Shown here in pieces: positions 34,018 through 43,251 of a stretch of 64,000 nucleotides of DNA. Made by a program: the position numbers and the translations under genes. Each line of letters begins with the position of its first letter. Within the stretch, counting starts at the first letter, position 1. This DNA is from Pseudomonadota bacterium (GTDB lineage Bacteria; Pseudomonadota; Alphaproteobacteria; Reyranellales; Reyranellaceae), in assembly GCA_018242505.1 (NCBI GenBank), contig JAFEBU010000064.1:1-64000 (forward strand). Reading direction: 5' to 3'. The notes under the pieces are model-generated. The model saw only the letters and a list, made by a program, of their open reading frames with translations. It was not told where the DNA came from and did no database searches.

Positions 34018-35235
34018 TCAGTAGGCCGCTTCGAGAAGTCGAAGTGCGTCGGCGATCTGGGCCTCGCGCAAGCGCAGGTCGGCATTTGCATTGAAGTTCT
34101 TCACGGTGTCGGCCGCGAGCCTCGGAAAGTCTTCGCGTGGAATGTCGAGCCGGCGCAGGCATGTCGGCATCCCGGCGCGCGTGTAGAGTTGCTCGAGTTT
34201 ATCCGCCACCGCGAGGACGGCCTCCCGGCTCTCCATGCCGTCATGCCAGACTTCGAGCGCCTGGGCGACCTGCCGGGCCATGCGCAGATCCACCGACTCC
34301 ACGAGCCTGATCTTCGCGCCATGGACGGCCGACGTCGCTTCACCCTGGCCGACGCGGGGATAGTGGATATGGAGTGCCGTCGCGACCGCATAGTTGCCGG
34401 AGAAGGGGCCGCCGCGAAGCAGACGGCCCATTCCGTCGTCCTCGGCGCGGTTGCGCAGGAAGGCGGCGATGCCAAGATCGATCAGCAGTGATGCGTTGCC
34501 TGGTTCGTCGGGTAGCCGTTGATAGGCATGATAAGCCAACCGGAACGCCTGTTCGTCGTCGCCGGCGACCAATGGATTGGAATCGAGCAGGCCTTTCGCG
34601 GCGATAAGGCTGGCGATGATGGTCGTCGCCGTCGAGCGGATCAGGCCCGGCGGCGTGGCAAGCAGGGCCTCTTCGTCGAGGAAGATCGAGTGGGGGCGCG
34701 TCTTGGGATCGAAATATTCCATGCGATGATCGAGATTCGGGTTTTTCAGCGCCGTTCCCGCCCGGTTCATTGCGCTGTTCGGTGTCGTCGGCACATTGAT
34801 GATCGGTGTCTTGGCAGCCATCAAGCGCGGGCTGAACGCCGGCCTGCCTTCCGGATACTGCGTCATGATCTCGAACGGATCACCTGGCTCGGCCATGAAG
34901 ATCGCCACGCCACGCACTGCCATGATGACGCTGCCACCGCCGACTGCGACAAGGAGATCCGCCCCGGCCGCAACGGCGGCTTCCTTGGCTGCACAGACTG
35001 AAGTGTAGGTGGAGTCATTCTCGATTTCGTCGAAGACGCCGGCATAGAGATCGCCCAGAGCCGTGGCGATGCGGGCGACACAGTCGGTTCGCCGCGTTAT
35101 CGACGGCGAGCACACGACGAAGGCCCGCCGAGCGCCTGCTCGCTTCACCGCATCCTTGAGACTTTCCTCAAGCACTCTTCTGCCGCAGTAGAGACGCCAT
35201 GGAAAACCTGCAGCCCTGAATCCGTTTGTGCTCAT
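34018..35235 (-). CDS. Iron-containing alcohol dehydrogenase homologue lacking two metal ligands
   Basis: A protein of about 405 residues of the Fe-ADH/maleylacetate reductase fold. The nucleotide motif DLLVAVGGGSVIMAVRGVA near residue 95 and VPTTPNSAMN near 150 are typical. The C-terminal ligands His-x13-His (H-Y-P-R to V-H-G, near residues 290-304) are kept. The helix that normally carries D-x3-H reads S-T-A-T-T-I-I-A-S-L-I near 202, so both first-domain ligands are replaced by Thr and Ser. It may be metal-free or use another cofactor. Alternative starts at 35283 (good GGAG) and 35340 are in frame. It is first gene of the operon with AMACR, hydratase and CaiB genes. Confidence 0.78.
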   Translation of the reverse strand: MSTNGFRAAGFPWRLYCGRRVLEESLKDAVKRAGARRAFVVCSPSITRRTDCVARIATALGDLYAGVFDEIENDSTYTSVCAAKEAAVAAGADLLVAVGGGSVIMAVRGVAIFMAEPGDPFEIMTQYPEGRPAFSPRLMAAKTPIINVPTTPNSAMNRAGTALKNPNLDHRMEYFDPKTRPHSIFLDEEALLATPPGLIRSTATTIIASLIAAKGLLDSNPLVAGDDEQAFRLAYHAYQRLPDEPGNASLLIDLGIAAFLRNRAEDDGMGRLLRGGPFSGNYAVATALHIHYPRVGQGEATSAVHGAKIRLVESVDLRMARQVAQALEVWHDGMESREAVLAVADKLEQLYTRAGMPTCLRRLDIPREDFPRLAADTVKNFNANADLRLREAQIADALRLLEAAY

Positions 35236-35363
35236 CGGTTCACTCTTCGATCCATTCAAGCCGCTCTTCGCGCGCAGGCTCATAGGGCGCTCCGCTTCCA
35301 TTCCATGAATCGGAATAAATCGGCGCATATGTGTATACAAGCCTATCGATATGCGACAAGGTA

Positions 35364-35376
35364 TATTTCCGAAATA
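35364..35376. promoter_or_regulatory. Palindrome in the IclR/Fe-ADH divergent promoter (site A)
   Basis: TATTTC-C-GAAATA is a perfect palindrome with a one-base centre, located between the divergent Fe-ADH-homologue and IclR genes. It resembles IclR-family recognition sequences in form. Site B starts four bases further on. Confidence 0.5.
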
Positions 35377-35379
35377 AGG

Positions 35380-35393
35380 ATAGGAATTCCTAT
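35380..35393. promoter_or_regulatory. Palindrome in the IclR/Fe-ADH divergent promoter (site B)
   Basis: ATAGGAATTCCTAT is a perfect 14-bp palindrome, 68 bp before the IclR start. With site A it makes a compact 30-bp double site in an otherwise GC-rich genome. Confidence 0.5.
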
Positions 35394-35460
35394 ATATGAA
35401 TTAAGATCGTCACATAGGGTCAGACCCATCCCGGGTTTGGCATAGTTACTTCGGGACAAG

Positions 35461-36213
35461 ATGACGGTCAGAACTGCCGATCGCACGCTCGATATCTTCG
35501 AAAACTTCGCGCACCGCCAGCGTCCGATCACAGTCGCGGATCTTGCGCGCGAGTTGTCGCTGCCGACCTCGACCTGCTTCGCTCTGGTGCGAACGCTGGT
35601 TGATCGGGGATTCCTCTACTATCTGCGTCCGCGCGGCGCTTTCTACCCGACCCGCCGACTGGGATGGGTGGCCGAGGCGATCGGGCATCACGTCCCGATC
35701 GCCCAGAACGTCCGCCCGCTCCTCGAAGCCTTGCGCGATGCGACGGGTGAAACCGTCATCCTTGGTAAGCTGCAAGGGCAGGGCGTCATCTATCTTGAGA
35801 TCATCGAATCCCGCCTGGCCATCCGTTACACCATGACAGTCGGCGCCGTTCGCGAGCTTCATGCCTCATCGATCGGGAAGGCCATTGTTGCCGCGATGGA
35901 CGAAGAGCCGCGGGAGCGCCTCCTGGCCAAGCTCAAGTATCCGAAACTCACCGAACACACGATCCGCAATCGCGCTCAATACATGAAGAGCCTCGATGAG
36001 GGCCGCAAGCGGGGGTACTGGACCAATGTCGGCGAAAGTTCTCCGGACGTCATGGGAGTCGCGCTTTCCGTCCGCATCTTTGGCGATCTGTACGGCATCA
36101 ACCTCGTTGGCCCGCAGTCACGCTTCGATCGGCATCTCAAGTCGTATGTCGATGCCTTGAAAGCAACTGTCCGTAAAGTCGGCGCCGTTCGGATGGCGCT
36201 GTGCAGCGATTGA
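35461..36213 (+). CDS. IclR family transcriptional regulator
   Basis: A 250-residue IclR-type regulator. An N-terminal winged helix-turn-helix (RTLDIFENFAHRQRPITVADLARELSLPTSTCFALVRTLVDRGFLYY, about residues 8-55) is followed by the C-terminal effector domain (TGETVILGKL near 97, ELHASSIGKAIVAAM near 138). It is divergent from the four-gene acyl-CoA operon. Two perfect palindromes in the 120- to 220-bp promoter region are likely operators. It probably regulates that operon, and perhaps the binding protein gene downstream. Confidence 0.9.
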   Translation: MTVRTADRTLDIFENFAHRQRPITVADLARELSLPTSTCFALVRTLVDRGFLYYLRPRGAFYPTRRLGWVAEAIGHHVPIAQNVRPLLEALRDATGETVILGKLQGQGVIYLEIIESRLAIRYTMTVGAVRELHASSIGKAIVAAMDEEPRERLLAKLKYPKLTEHTIRNRAQYMKSLDEGRKRGYWTNVGESSPDVMGVALSVRIFGDLYGINLVGPQSRFDRHLKSYVDALKATVRKVGAVRMALCSD

Positions 36214-36258
36214 CGGCCTGTAGACCTTGTCCTCCGCACGAAGAAAGGAAGTTGAGTG

Positions 36259-37881
36259 ATGCCCCGTGATTTGCTGTCGGAGCGGAAATTGTCGAGACTT
36301 GGCCGGCTTGTGGTCGCCTTGCTCACGGTGGCATTAGGGTTCAGCAGCACCGTTCATGCGCAGAAGGCCGGAGGCACGCTGCGCGTGTTGCTCGCGGACA
36401 CACCACCCAGTCCATCGCTCCTCGAGGAGATCACGGTTTCTGCCGCCGTGCCATTCATGGGCCTTTTCAACAATCTGGTGATTTACGACCAGTCAGTGGC
36501 GCGCAATACCTTCGACAGCATCCGGCCCGAGCTGGCGACGGAGTGGACCGTCAGCGAGGACGGTCGGCAGGTACGCTTCGACCTGCGCAGGGGCGTCAGG
36601 TGGCATGACGGCAAGCCTTTCACTGCGGCTGACGTGCGCTGCACATTCGACCTGCTGATGGACAAAGGCGAGACCAAGCTGCGTCGCAATCCCAGAGGCA
36701 TCTGGTATGCGAACGTTCAGGAGGTCACGGTCGACAACGACTTCCAGGTCACCTTCCATCTCAAGGAACCGCAGCCGTCGCTTCTGGCATTCCTGGCTGC
36801 AGGCTGGTCGGCGATTTATCCCTGCCACGTATCGCCGACCCAGATGCGTCGGCATCCGATCGGCACGGGTCCATTCAAATTCATCGAGCTGAAGAGCAAC
36901 GAGCGCGTGCGTTTGGAGAAGAACCAAGACTACTGGAAGCCCGGCCGGCCCTACCTCGATGGCATCGAATTCCCAATTATTGCCAATCGCGCAACGCGCA
37001 TGCTGACCTTCATCGTCGGTCGTGCCGACATGACATTCCCGACAGACGTGACCGTGCCGTTGCTGAAAGACATCAAACAACAGGCGCCGGATGCGCAATG
37101 CACATTGCGGCCGCTTGGCGTGACCTACAATCTGATCATCAACCGCGACACACCACCATTCAACGACGAACGGGTCCGTGCGGCCGTTGCGATGACACTC
37201 GACCGCAAATCCTTCGTCGACATCACGAGTGAAGGACATGACATTATCGGTGGCTCGATGCTGCCGCCACCGGCTGGCGTCTGGGGTGTCGGTCCGGACG
37301 CCTTGAAAGACCTGCCCGGTTATGGCGGCGATGTCGAGGCGGCACGTGAGAAGGGGCGGGCCCTGATGCGCGATGCCGGCTACGGTCCGGACAAGCGCCT
37401 GAAGATCAAGGTCAGCACCCGCAACATCGCGTCCTATAGCGACCTGGCGGTCATCATGACCGACCAGCTGCGTCACATCTACATCGACGGCGAATTGGAG
37501 TTGATCGACAGTGCGGTCTATTTCAATCGCCTGTACCAGAAGCGCTACGCCCTGGTGGTCAACGCGACCGGCAGTTCGCTCGACGATCCCGATCAGCATT
37601 ATGCCGAGAACTACGGCTGCGGCGCCCCGCGCAACTTCAACGGCTATTGTGATCCCGCACTTACGACGCTGATCGCCGCCCAGTCTCGCGAGCGCGATGT
37701 TGGGAAGCGCCGGGCCATCGTGCGGGACATCGAACGCAAGTTGGCCGCAGATACTGTGCGACCCATCATCTCGCATACTGTCGCCGCCGCCTGTCAACAG
37801 GCGCAGGTTCGTGGACTGACGATCATGGTCAACAGCATCTACAACGGTTGGAGGTTCGAGGACGTCTGGTTGGACCGCTAG
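36259..37881 (+). CDS. ABC transporter substrate-binding protein, family 5
   Basis: A 540-residue periplasmic solute-binding protein of the dipeptide/oligopeptide/nickel family (SBP_bac_5). An N-terminal signal peptide (RLVVALLTVALGFSSTVHA) probably ends with cleavage at A-Q-K near residue 34. Conserved parts are WTVSEDGRQVRFDLRRGVRWHDGKPFTAADV and GTGPFKFIELKSNERVRLEKNQDYW. The ATG at 36259 sits seven bases after GGAAG; a GTG immediately upstream is possible. It follows the IclR gene by 45 bp. No permease or ATPase gene is next to it, so it is an orphan that must share a transporter encoded elsewhere. Confidence 0.88.
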   Translation: MPRDLLSERKLSRLGRLVVALLTVALGFSSTVHAQKAGGTLRVLLADTPPSPSLLEEITVSAAVPFMGLFNNLVIYDQSVARNTFDSIRPELATEWTVSEDGRQVRFDLRRGVRWHDGKPFTAADVRCTFDLLMDKGETKLRRNPRGIWYANVQEVTVDNDFQVTFHLKEPQPSLLAFLAAGWSAIYPCHVSPTQMRRHPIGTGPFKFIELKSNERVRLEKNQDYWKPGRPYLDGIEFPIIANRATRMLTFIVGRADMTFPTDVTVPLLKDIKQQAPDAQCTLRPLGVTYNLIINRDTPPFNDERVRAAVAMTLDRKSFVDITSEGHDIIGGSMLPPPAGVWGVGPDALKDLPGYGGDVEAAREKGRALMRDAGYGPDKRLKIKVSTRNIASYSDLAVIMTDQLRHIYIDGELELIDSAVYFNRLYQKRYALVVNATGSSLDDPDQHYAENYGCGAPRNFNGYCDPALTTLIAAQSRERDVGKRRAIVRDIERKLAADTVRPIISHTVAAACQQAQVRGLTIMVNSIYNGWRFEDVWLDR

Positions 37882-38141
37882 CCGCTGCTCGGGTGAATGC
37901 CGCTATTGTCTGGCAGGTGTGGGCGACAATTGGCCTGACCCGATCCGGGGCAGGCTGTTTGGCCTATGGCGATGGCGTACGACCTGAAAGGGCGTGTCTT
38001 GGCGACTGTCGGCCTGGTCCCGGTGCGGGCCTGGTACGGGCCGCGCCGGTTGGTCGCAACGCCAGGGCATTGGAATTGACATCACGGTGACAAGATTGAG
38101 CGGTATCGATACCCACGGTGCCTTTTGGGAGGACTGCAGAG

Positions 38142-38345
38142 ATGCCCACCGAACGCACGCCAATCGAGCACGCCCCACAATTCTTCGTTCGTGAACACAA
38201 CATCCGGTTCTTGCAGCGAGCCCTCCGGAGTGAAGCTGACCCCGACGCCCGACGCGTTATACGAAGGCTCCTGAGGGAGCAGGAGAGGGTGTATGCCGCT
38301 GCAGATACGCAGGAACTGCACAACGCCGCTAGCCCGATAGGCTGA
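38142..38345 (+). CDS. Small hypothetical protein
   Basis: A 67-residue, charged, mostly helical protein: EHAPQFFVREHNIRFLQRALRSEADPDARRVIRRLLREQERVYAAA. Short proteins with this R-E-x-N-I-x-x-[FY]-x-x-x-L...R-x-x-[IV]-x-x-L-L-x-E-E layout are common in alphaproteobacteria and have no known function. The ATG at 38142 is ten bases after GGGAGG, whereas an earlier in-frame ATG at 38118 lacks an RBS. It is flanked by about 260 bp and 430 bp of apparently non-coding DNA. Confidence 0.55.
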   Translation: MPTERTPIEHAPQFFVREHNIRFLQRALRSEADPDARRVIRRLLREQERVYAAADTQELHNAASPIG

Positions 38346-38781
38346 GCAGGGACAACCACTCGTCTTGCCCAGGGTCTGCGCCAGTTTCTTTTTGTTGCAT
38401 TCCGTTGACGTGGCGCGCTTGTCGGGCCGGTCTTGCGAGCGGCTGACCCGCGCGCCGCAGTGGGAAGTCATTTCACTCGCAGGCCGACGATAGGCAGAGA
38501 GAAGGGCGGCCCGGATGGGCGTCGGCGATGGCCTATGCCAGTCGGGGGATCCAGTGATGATTCCCGGCTATTGCGGCACTTCGGTCGCACTGGATGAGAC
38601 GATCGGCAAATTTGCGCCGGGCCTATGCCAAGCAAACCGAGAAGGACCACGAAGTATCGACGAGGCCTGGCGCACGGGAGAATCCAGGTGGCATCGGCGG
38701 CCGGTTGTGGAATGAAGCTCCAACTGCGCTACAATAAGCGCACGTCGGGCGAACCACGTATCCGGTTTGCTCCTAGCCCAA
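38346..38781. other. Intergenic region upstream of the cyclase gene
   Basis: About 435 bp without a recognisable gene. The phrase GGCCTATGCCA occurs twice about 86 bp apart (38528 and 38618), too far apart and short to be meaningful. The cyclase promoter should lie in its right half. Confidence 0.4.
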
Positions 38782-40878
38782 ATGAACAGGCCGATCCGAT
38801 CGATCCCCTTCAATATCACCATTTTGGCGCTCATGGCGCTGATCATGGTGCCACTCGCTTCGACTTTGCTATGGCTCGGCTGGAGGGCCGTCGGTTCTCT
38901 GGAAGAGCGTAGCGCTGATCAGAAGATGACCGCGCTCCATACTGCGGTGTCGACCTTTATGACCGATGGAGTGCGCCTCATCGTTTCCGTGGGCCTCACT
39001 CTTGTGGCGCAACCGAGTTTTGCCGCACCGGCCGATCGTCCGGCGGACGAAGAGCGTCTCCGTCAGCTCGTTGGCCTTTTGAACAGACATCCATACGTGT
39101 CGGCCGCCTACGTTGGTTACGACGATGGCCGTTTTCTCTATGCCGGTCGTGTCTCGTTATTGTCGCCGGCACAGAAAATCGAGTTTGCGGCGCCTCGGTC
39201 TAACGTAATCATCGAGCGTATTATCGAGGCGGGATCGGCGACACGCCGGGAAGCATGGCGCTTCGTGATGCCCGACGGTTCGATGAGTCCCGAACGTGAG
39301 CACACGACCAATTTCGATCCTCGAGGGCGGCCATGGTATATCGAAGCGATCCGCACGCACGCACCCACCCTGACGCAGCCTTACCACTTCGCCTCATCCA
39401 ACGAGCTCGGCATTTCGGTCGGCCTTTCGTTGAAAGCGGGCGGTGCTCTCGGACTGGATTTCACCTTGGGGACGTTGTCGCGACTGCTTTCCGAATACAA
39501 GATAACGCCAAATTCGATCGTGATGCTTTCGACGGGAATATCGGAGGTTCTGGTCGAGTCGGAGCCATGCAGGACGCCAGCTGGCATCTGCTTCCCCGAC
39601 GATGACAAGGTACGCAAGGCCCTGCGCGAGGTCCTTGCCGCCCGGAACTCGCCTGGCGCTGGTGTAGATCTTGAATCCGAAATTGGCGGCAGGTTCTACA
39701 GGATCATCGTGCGACCAATGCCGGCTGTCCTCGGCAAGTCGTTTTCCGTTGCCGCGGCAGTACCGAAGGAAGAACTGACGGCGGAGTCGCGCGGTTTGAT
39801 AGAACACTCGGCGGTATTGGCGGCCGGCGCCGTCATAGTTGCTGCGCTGGCTGTGTTTGGAGTGTCGCTTGGGCTCTCGCGGGCGCTGTTGCGCATTACG
39901 GCCAAGACGGAAAGCATCCGCCAGCTCGATTTTTCCGACACGGTGCCCGCCAGGAGCCGAATCAGCGAGATTTCGAAGCTGTCGAATGCCATCGAGCGCA
40001 TGCGGGAGGGGCTGCAGGTGTTTGGCCGCTACGTGTCGAAAGATCTCGTGAGCGAGATCATGCGGGCACCGGCCAACACGGGGCTTGGTGGAACGCGACG
40101 ACAGCTCACCGTCATGTTCACTGATATTGAGGGGTTCTCCCGCATCAGCGAAGACATCGAGCCAGAGCTTCTGATGAGTCGTCTGTCGCGCTACTATGAG
40201 ATGCTGGGTGCCGCCATTTCCGCCAATCACGGCATGATCGACAAGTATATCGGCGACAGCATCATGGCATTCTGGAACGCTCCGCAGCCTGATCCGGACC
40301 ATATCGCCAACGCCTGTCGAGCCGCTCTTCAGGCTGCAGCGGCAAGCCGTACTCTTGCAGAAAAGTGGCGACAGCTCGATCGCCCGGTCTTTCACACGCG
40401 CATCGGCCTTCATACCGGTCTGGCAGTTGTCGGCAATGTCGGCGCACGAGAACGGATCAACTATACGCTGGTCGGCAAGGTTGCAAACCAAGCCTCCCGC
40501 CTGGAAAGTCTCAACAAGGTCTATGGCACGAAGATCCTTGCAAGCTCCGAGGTAGCTCTGGCCACGACTCAGCAGTTCGTCTGGCGTCACATCGATCGCA
40601 TTGTGGCTGCTGGCACGACGGAAGTTCTCGAGATCTATGAGCCGCTGGGCGAGATCGCCCACGCCGCGGAATATGCAAACTTCCTTGCACAATGGCAGAC
40701 CGGTCGCGAAGCCTATGTCGAAGGCCGCTTTGGTGCTGCGATCGTCTGCTTCCGAGCTGCCTTGGCATTGAGACCAGATGACGGGCCGAGTCGCGCTTTC
40801 ATCGATCGCTGTAGCGCGTTTGTACGCGAGGGGCAGCCGAAGGATTGGGACGGCGCGTGGCATTTCGACAAAAAATAG
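38782..40878 (+). CDS. Membrane-bound class III adenylate/guanylate cyclase with extracellular sensor
   Basis: A 698-residue protein. One membrane helix (about residues 8-34) precedes an extracytoplasmic Cache/CHASE-like sensor of about 300 residues, a second helix (about 342-365), a HAMP-like linker, and a C-terminal class III nucleotide cyclase domain starting near 440. The domain has VMFTDIEGFSRIS and DKYIGDSIMAFW, giving the two metal-binding aspartates, and RIGLHTGLAVVGNVGARERINYTLVG. It makes cAMP (or cGMP) in response to an external ligand. The ATG at 38782 is preferred to the TTG at 38767. It is a single gene. Confidence 0.9.
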   Translation: MNRPIRSIPFNITILALMALIMVPLASTLLWLGWRAVGSLEERSADQKMTALHTAVSTFMTDGVRLIVSVGLTLVAQPSFAAPADRPADEERLRQLVGLLNRHPYVSAAYVGYDDGRFLYAGRVSLLSPAQKIEFAAPRSNVIIERIIEAGSATRREAWRFVMPDGSMSPEREHTTNFDPRGRPWYIEAIRTHAPTLTQPYHFASSNELGISVGLSLKAGGALGLDFTLGTLSRLLSEYKITPNSIVMLSTGISEVLVESEPCRTPAGICFPDDDKVRKALREVLAARNSPGAGVDLESEIGGRFYRIIVRPMPAVLGKSFSVAAAVPKEELTAESRGLIEHSAVLAAGAVIVAALAVFGVSLGLSRALLRITAKTESIRQLDFSDTVPARSRISEISKLSNAIERMREGLQVFGRYVSKDLVSEIMRAPANTGLGGTRRQLTVMFTDIEGFSRISEDIEPELLMSRLSRYYEMLGAAISANHGMIDKYIGDSIMAFWNAPQPDPDHIANACRAALQAAAASRTLAEKWRQLDRPVFHTRIGLHTGLAVVGNVGARERINYTLVGKVANQASRLESLNKVYGTKILASSEVALATTQQFVWRHIDRIVAAGTTEVLEIYEPLGEIAHAAEYANFLAQWQTGREAYVEGRFGAAIVCFRAALALRPDDGPSRAFIDRCSAFVREGQPKDWDGAWHFDKK

Positions 40879-41620
40879 TGCCAATTCTTTTCGCGCCAGA
40901 TGCACTGGCACCGCTTCGATCAGAAGCGATTTACCGCAGTTCTTTTGCGATGAGCCGATAAAACTTATGCGGGCATTCCGGCTCTTTAGCGTGCCGGTTG
41001 GCTAAGTTCGTTTCGGAAACGACAGCGTAACTTGAAAGCAAAGCTGCCAGTCGGCCGCGCCGTCGGGATGGACGACGTTGTAGAGGGTGCCCAGAGTGAG
41101 CTGCTTCGGCTGGTGACCTGGCGTCAATACCTGTGGGGCAGACCTACTGGCGGCACCGTTGCCGACCTTTGGGTTGAGTGCCTTCTCTGGCCATCTGAGA
41201 GACCGGGGCGAGGTCCTCGCCATGGTACCGAGCATGGCTTGCGGCAGTGCCGGGTTCTTTCTGTTGAAATGGCCGTTTGTCTGCGTCCAGATCGCAAGGA
41301 TGAAATGGAAAAGCTGAACACCGAGCCGATGCGATCCCTGCTGTCGTGACCTCCATTGTGATGGCGTCGTTGGGGGAGGGCCGATCCGATCCCGGCGCAT
41401 CGACAGGGCCCGGTGAGTGAACGCCGCTGTCGAACTCCATAGAAATGGCGGATTGCGGCCCCGAGGTGAGATCGAGAAAAGGCGAGAGACTCCAGTGGCC
41501 CTGCTCTCGGCCATGGCGGGAACATCCTGGCAAAGCCCGCTCGAAGCAGCATTCCATCAGGTGAGGCTGCAACTCTATACTGTCCGGGTGCTATTGGACC
41601 GAGATTTCATACAAGTTATT
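40879..41620. other. Long intergenic region with a possible porin relic
   Basis: About 740 bp between the cyclase and a CaiB gene. No intact gene is apparent. A minus-strand frame ending at 41002 encodes QLTLGTLYNVVHPDGAADWQ, then a terminal LCFQVTLSFPKR. This resembles the last beta-strands of MetA-pathway/neuromedin-U-like outer-membrane proteins. No upstream homology was recognised, so at most it is a fragment. Confidence 0.35.
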
Positions 41621-42853
41621 TCATGCCTCTGAGCCGCAGGAGATTGCGCCAGACTCGGCCAGCGCGTCGATGGCTTTGTCGCTATAGCCGGCGAGCGTTT
41701 TCAGCACGTCGCGCGTATCCTGGCCTAGGCGCCGTCCGCTCCATCGGATCGCACCGGGGCTGCCTGAGAGCTTCGGAACGACGTTCGCAAGCTTCACATT
41801 GCCGATATCCTGCTCCGCGATTTCCTTGATCATGTCGCGGGCCTTGAAGTGAGCATCCCGGAAAATGTCCGCGACTGTATAGACTCGTGCTGCAGGCACC
41901 TCGGCCTCGTCGACCAGTATGCTTTCTATCTCCTCGACAGTATGGCTTCCCGTCCAGGCACCGATGATTGCGTCCAGCGCTTCGCTGTTCTGGCCGCGCA
42001 AAACGGGTGTATTGAACCGCTCGTCATCGACAAGCTCGCTGTGGCCCATGGCGCCGGCCAGCCGGCGGAACAGGCTTTGGCTTGCGGCGGCGATATGAAC
42101 ATAGCCGCCGTCGCCAGCCCGATAGAGCGTATTCGGCGCATGGCCGGGTAGCGTGGCTCCTGCTCGGTTGGGGATGTCGCCGAGCTTGTCGAAGGCGGGA
42201 ACGAATGGCTCCATGAAGCTGAAAGCCGATTCGAACAAAGTGGCGTCGATCAACTGTCCCTTTCCCGTCGACTTTCTTTCGAGGACGCCCATCACGATAC
42301 CGAACGCGGCATAAAGTCCCGTGATGTAGTCGGTCAAGGAAACGGCCACGCGGGCGGGCGGTCGATCGGGATCGCCCGTCAGATGCCGTAGCCCACTCAC
42401 GGCTTCGCCGATGATGCCGAACCCCGGCCGATGACTGTAAGGACCGTCCTGTCCAAAGCCGGAGATACGCGCCATGATGAGGTCCGGCCGGACGCACCGT
42501 AGATGCTCGTAGCCGATGCCCCATTTCTCCAGGCCGCCGGGCCGAAAGTTTTCCACGACGATATCGCAGTGCGCGGCCAACTTGCGGATCGCTGCCTGAC
42601 TCTCGCGGCGCCTGAGGTCCAAGGCGATCAGGCGCTTGTTGCGGAAGATGCTCGCTGCATAGAGCGAGACGCCTTCGTAGCGCTTTCCCATCGATCTCAC
42701 GGGATCGCCGGCAAGGTCCTCCACTTTGAGGACTTCGGCGCCGAAATCGGCAAGGAGCCTCCCGCAGAAGGGGCCTGCGATTGTCGAGCCGAGCTCGAGC
42801 ACGCGGCAACCACGCAAAGGCCCCTGCGGTTCGCTCGTCGCTTCATCTTCCAT
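41621..42853 (-). CDS. CaiB/BaiF family CoA-transferase
   Basis: A 410-residue class III CoA-transferase: LRGCRVLELGSTIAGPFCGRLLADFGAEVLKVE at the N-terminus, SGFGQDGPYSHRPGFGIIGEAVSGL near residue 143-165, SLTDYITGLYAAFGIVMG near 185, and APNTLYRAGDGGYVHIAAASQSLFRRL near 245. It is divergent from the biotin-carrier gene, with a perfect GntR-type palindrome 47 bp upstream of its start. It probably belongs to the same CoA-thioester carboxylation pathway as the carrier and carboxyltransferase. Confidence 0.9.
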   Translation of the reverse strand: MEDEATSEPQGPLRGCRVLELGSTIAGPFCGRLLADFGAEVLKVEDLAGDPVRSMGKRYEGVSLYAASIFRNKRLIALDLRRRESQAAIRKLAAHCDIVVENFRPGGLEKWGIGYEHLRCVRPDLIMARISGFGQDGPYSHRPGFGIIGEAVSGLRHLTGDPDRPPARVAVSLTDYITGLYAAFGIVMGVLERKSTGKGQLIDATLFESAFSFMEPFVPAFDKLGDIPNRAGATLPGHAPNTLYRAGDGGYVHIAAASQSLFRRLAGAMGHSELVDDERFNTPVLRGQNSEALDAIIGAWTGSHTVEEIESILVDEAEVPAARVYTVADIFRDAHFKARDMIKEIAEQDIGNVKLANVVPKLSGSPGAIRWSGRRLGQDTRDVLKTLAGYSDKAIDALAESGAISCGSEA

Positions 42854-42899
42854 TGCGATCTCACTTTGATGCCGGGCATTTTAAGATGCTATCAAACAC

Positions 42900-42911
42900 A
42901 TTGTTGACAAT
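42900..42911. promoter_or_regulatory. GntR-type operator, copy 1 (ATTGT-TG-ACAAT)
   Basis: A perfect 5-bp inverted repeat with a 2-bp spacer in the divergent promoter between the CaiB and biotin-carrier genes. The same site occurs before the carboxyltransferase gene, and a half-site before the GntR gene. Confidence 0.7.
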
Positions 42912-43001
42912 CCGACAATAATGTCCCTACTGTCGACCTGCAACAACGAGTGCCGGCGAGTCGGGGAGAACCGGTCAGCAAACCAATGCCGCGAGGGAAA
43001 A

Positions 43002-43220
43002 TTGTCGGAGCAGCCAGTCAAAAGCGAGATCACCGGAACCGTTTGGAAGATCCTGTCAAACGCCGGCGACAAGGTCGCGGAAGAGGATCAGATCATGATC
43101 CTGGAATCGATGAAGATGGAAATCCCGGTGCTGGCGCCTGACGCAGGGACGATCCGGAAGATCCTGGTCCAGGAAGGCGAAGCGGTGAGCGAAGGGCAGG
43201 TCGTTGCTGTCCTCGGTTGA
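43002..43220 (+). CDS. Biotin carboxyl carrier (biotinyl) protein
   Basis: A 72-residue biotinyl domain: SEITGTVWKILSNAGDKVAEEDQIMILESMKMEIPVLAPDAG, with the biotin-accepting lysine in the M-K-M motif near residue 37. It carries CO2 between biotin carboxylase and the carboxyltransferase. The TTG at 43002 directly after GCGAGGGAAAA is chosen because it starts the domain (SEQPVKSEI); an ATG at 42921 has no RBS and would add 27 Cys/Arg-rich residues. A matching carboxyltransferase lies at 44136. The partner biotin carboxylase is a pseudogene at 46360. Confidence 0.83.
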   Translation: MSEQPVKSEITGTVWKILSNAGDKVAEEDQIMILESMKMEIPVLAPDAGTIRKILVQEGEAVSEGQVVAVLG

Positions 43221-43251
43221 CCATCGGTCCTGTCAGGCAAGGACGCGATCG

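Noticed and set aside
36493..37797. Minus-strand 434-codon frame opposite the family-5 binding protein
   Set aside because: No recognisable motif. The plus-strand protein has a signal peptide and family signatures.
38568..38846. Minus-strand frame upstream of the cyclase
   Set aside because: No similarity, no RBS, and it overlaps the 5' end of the cyclase gene.
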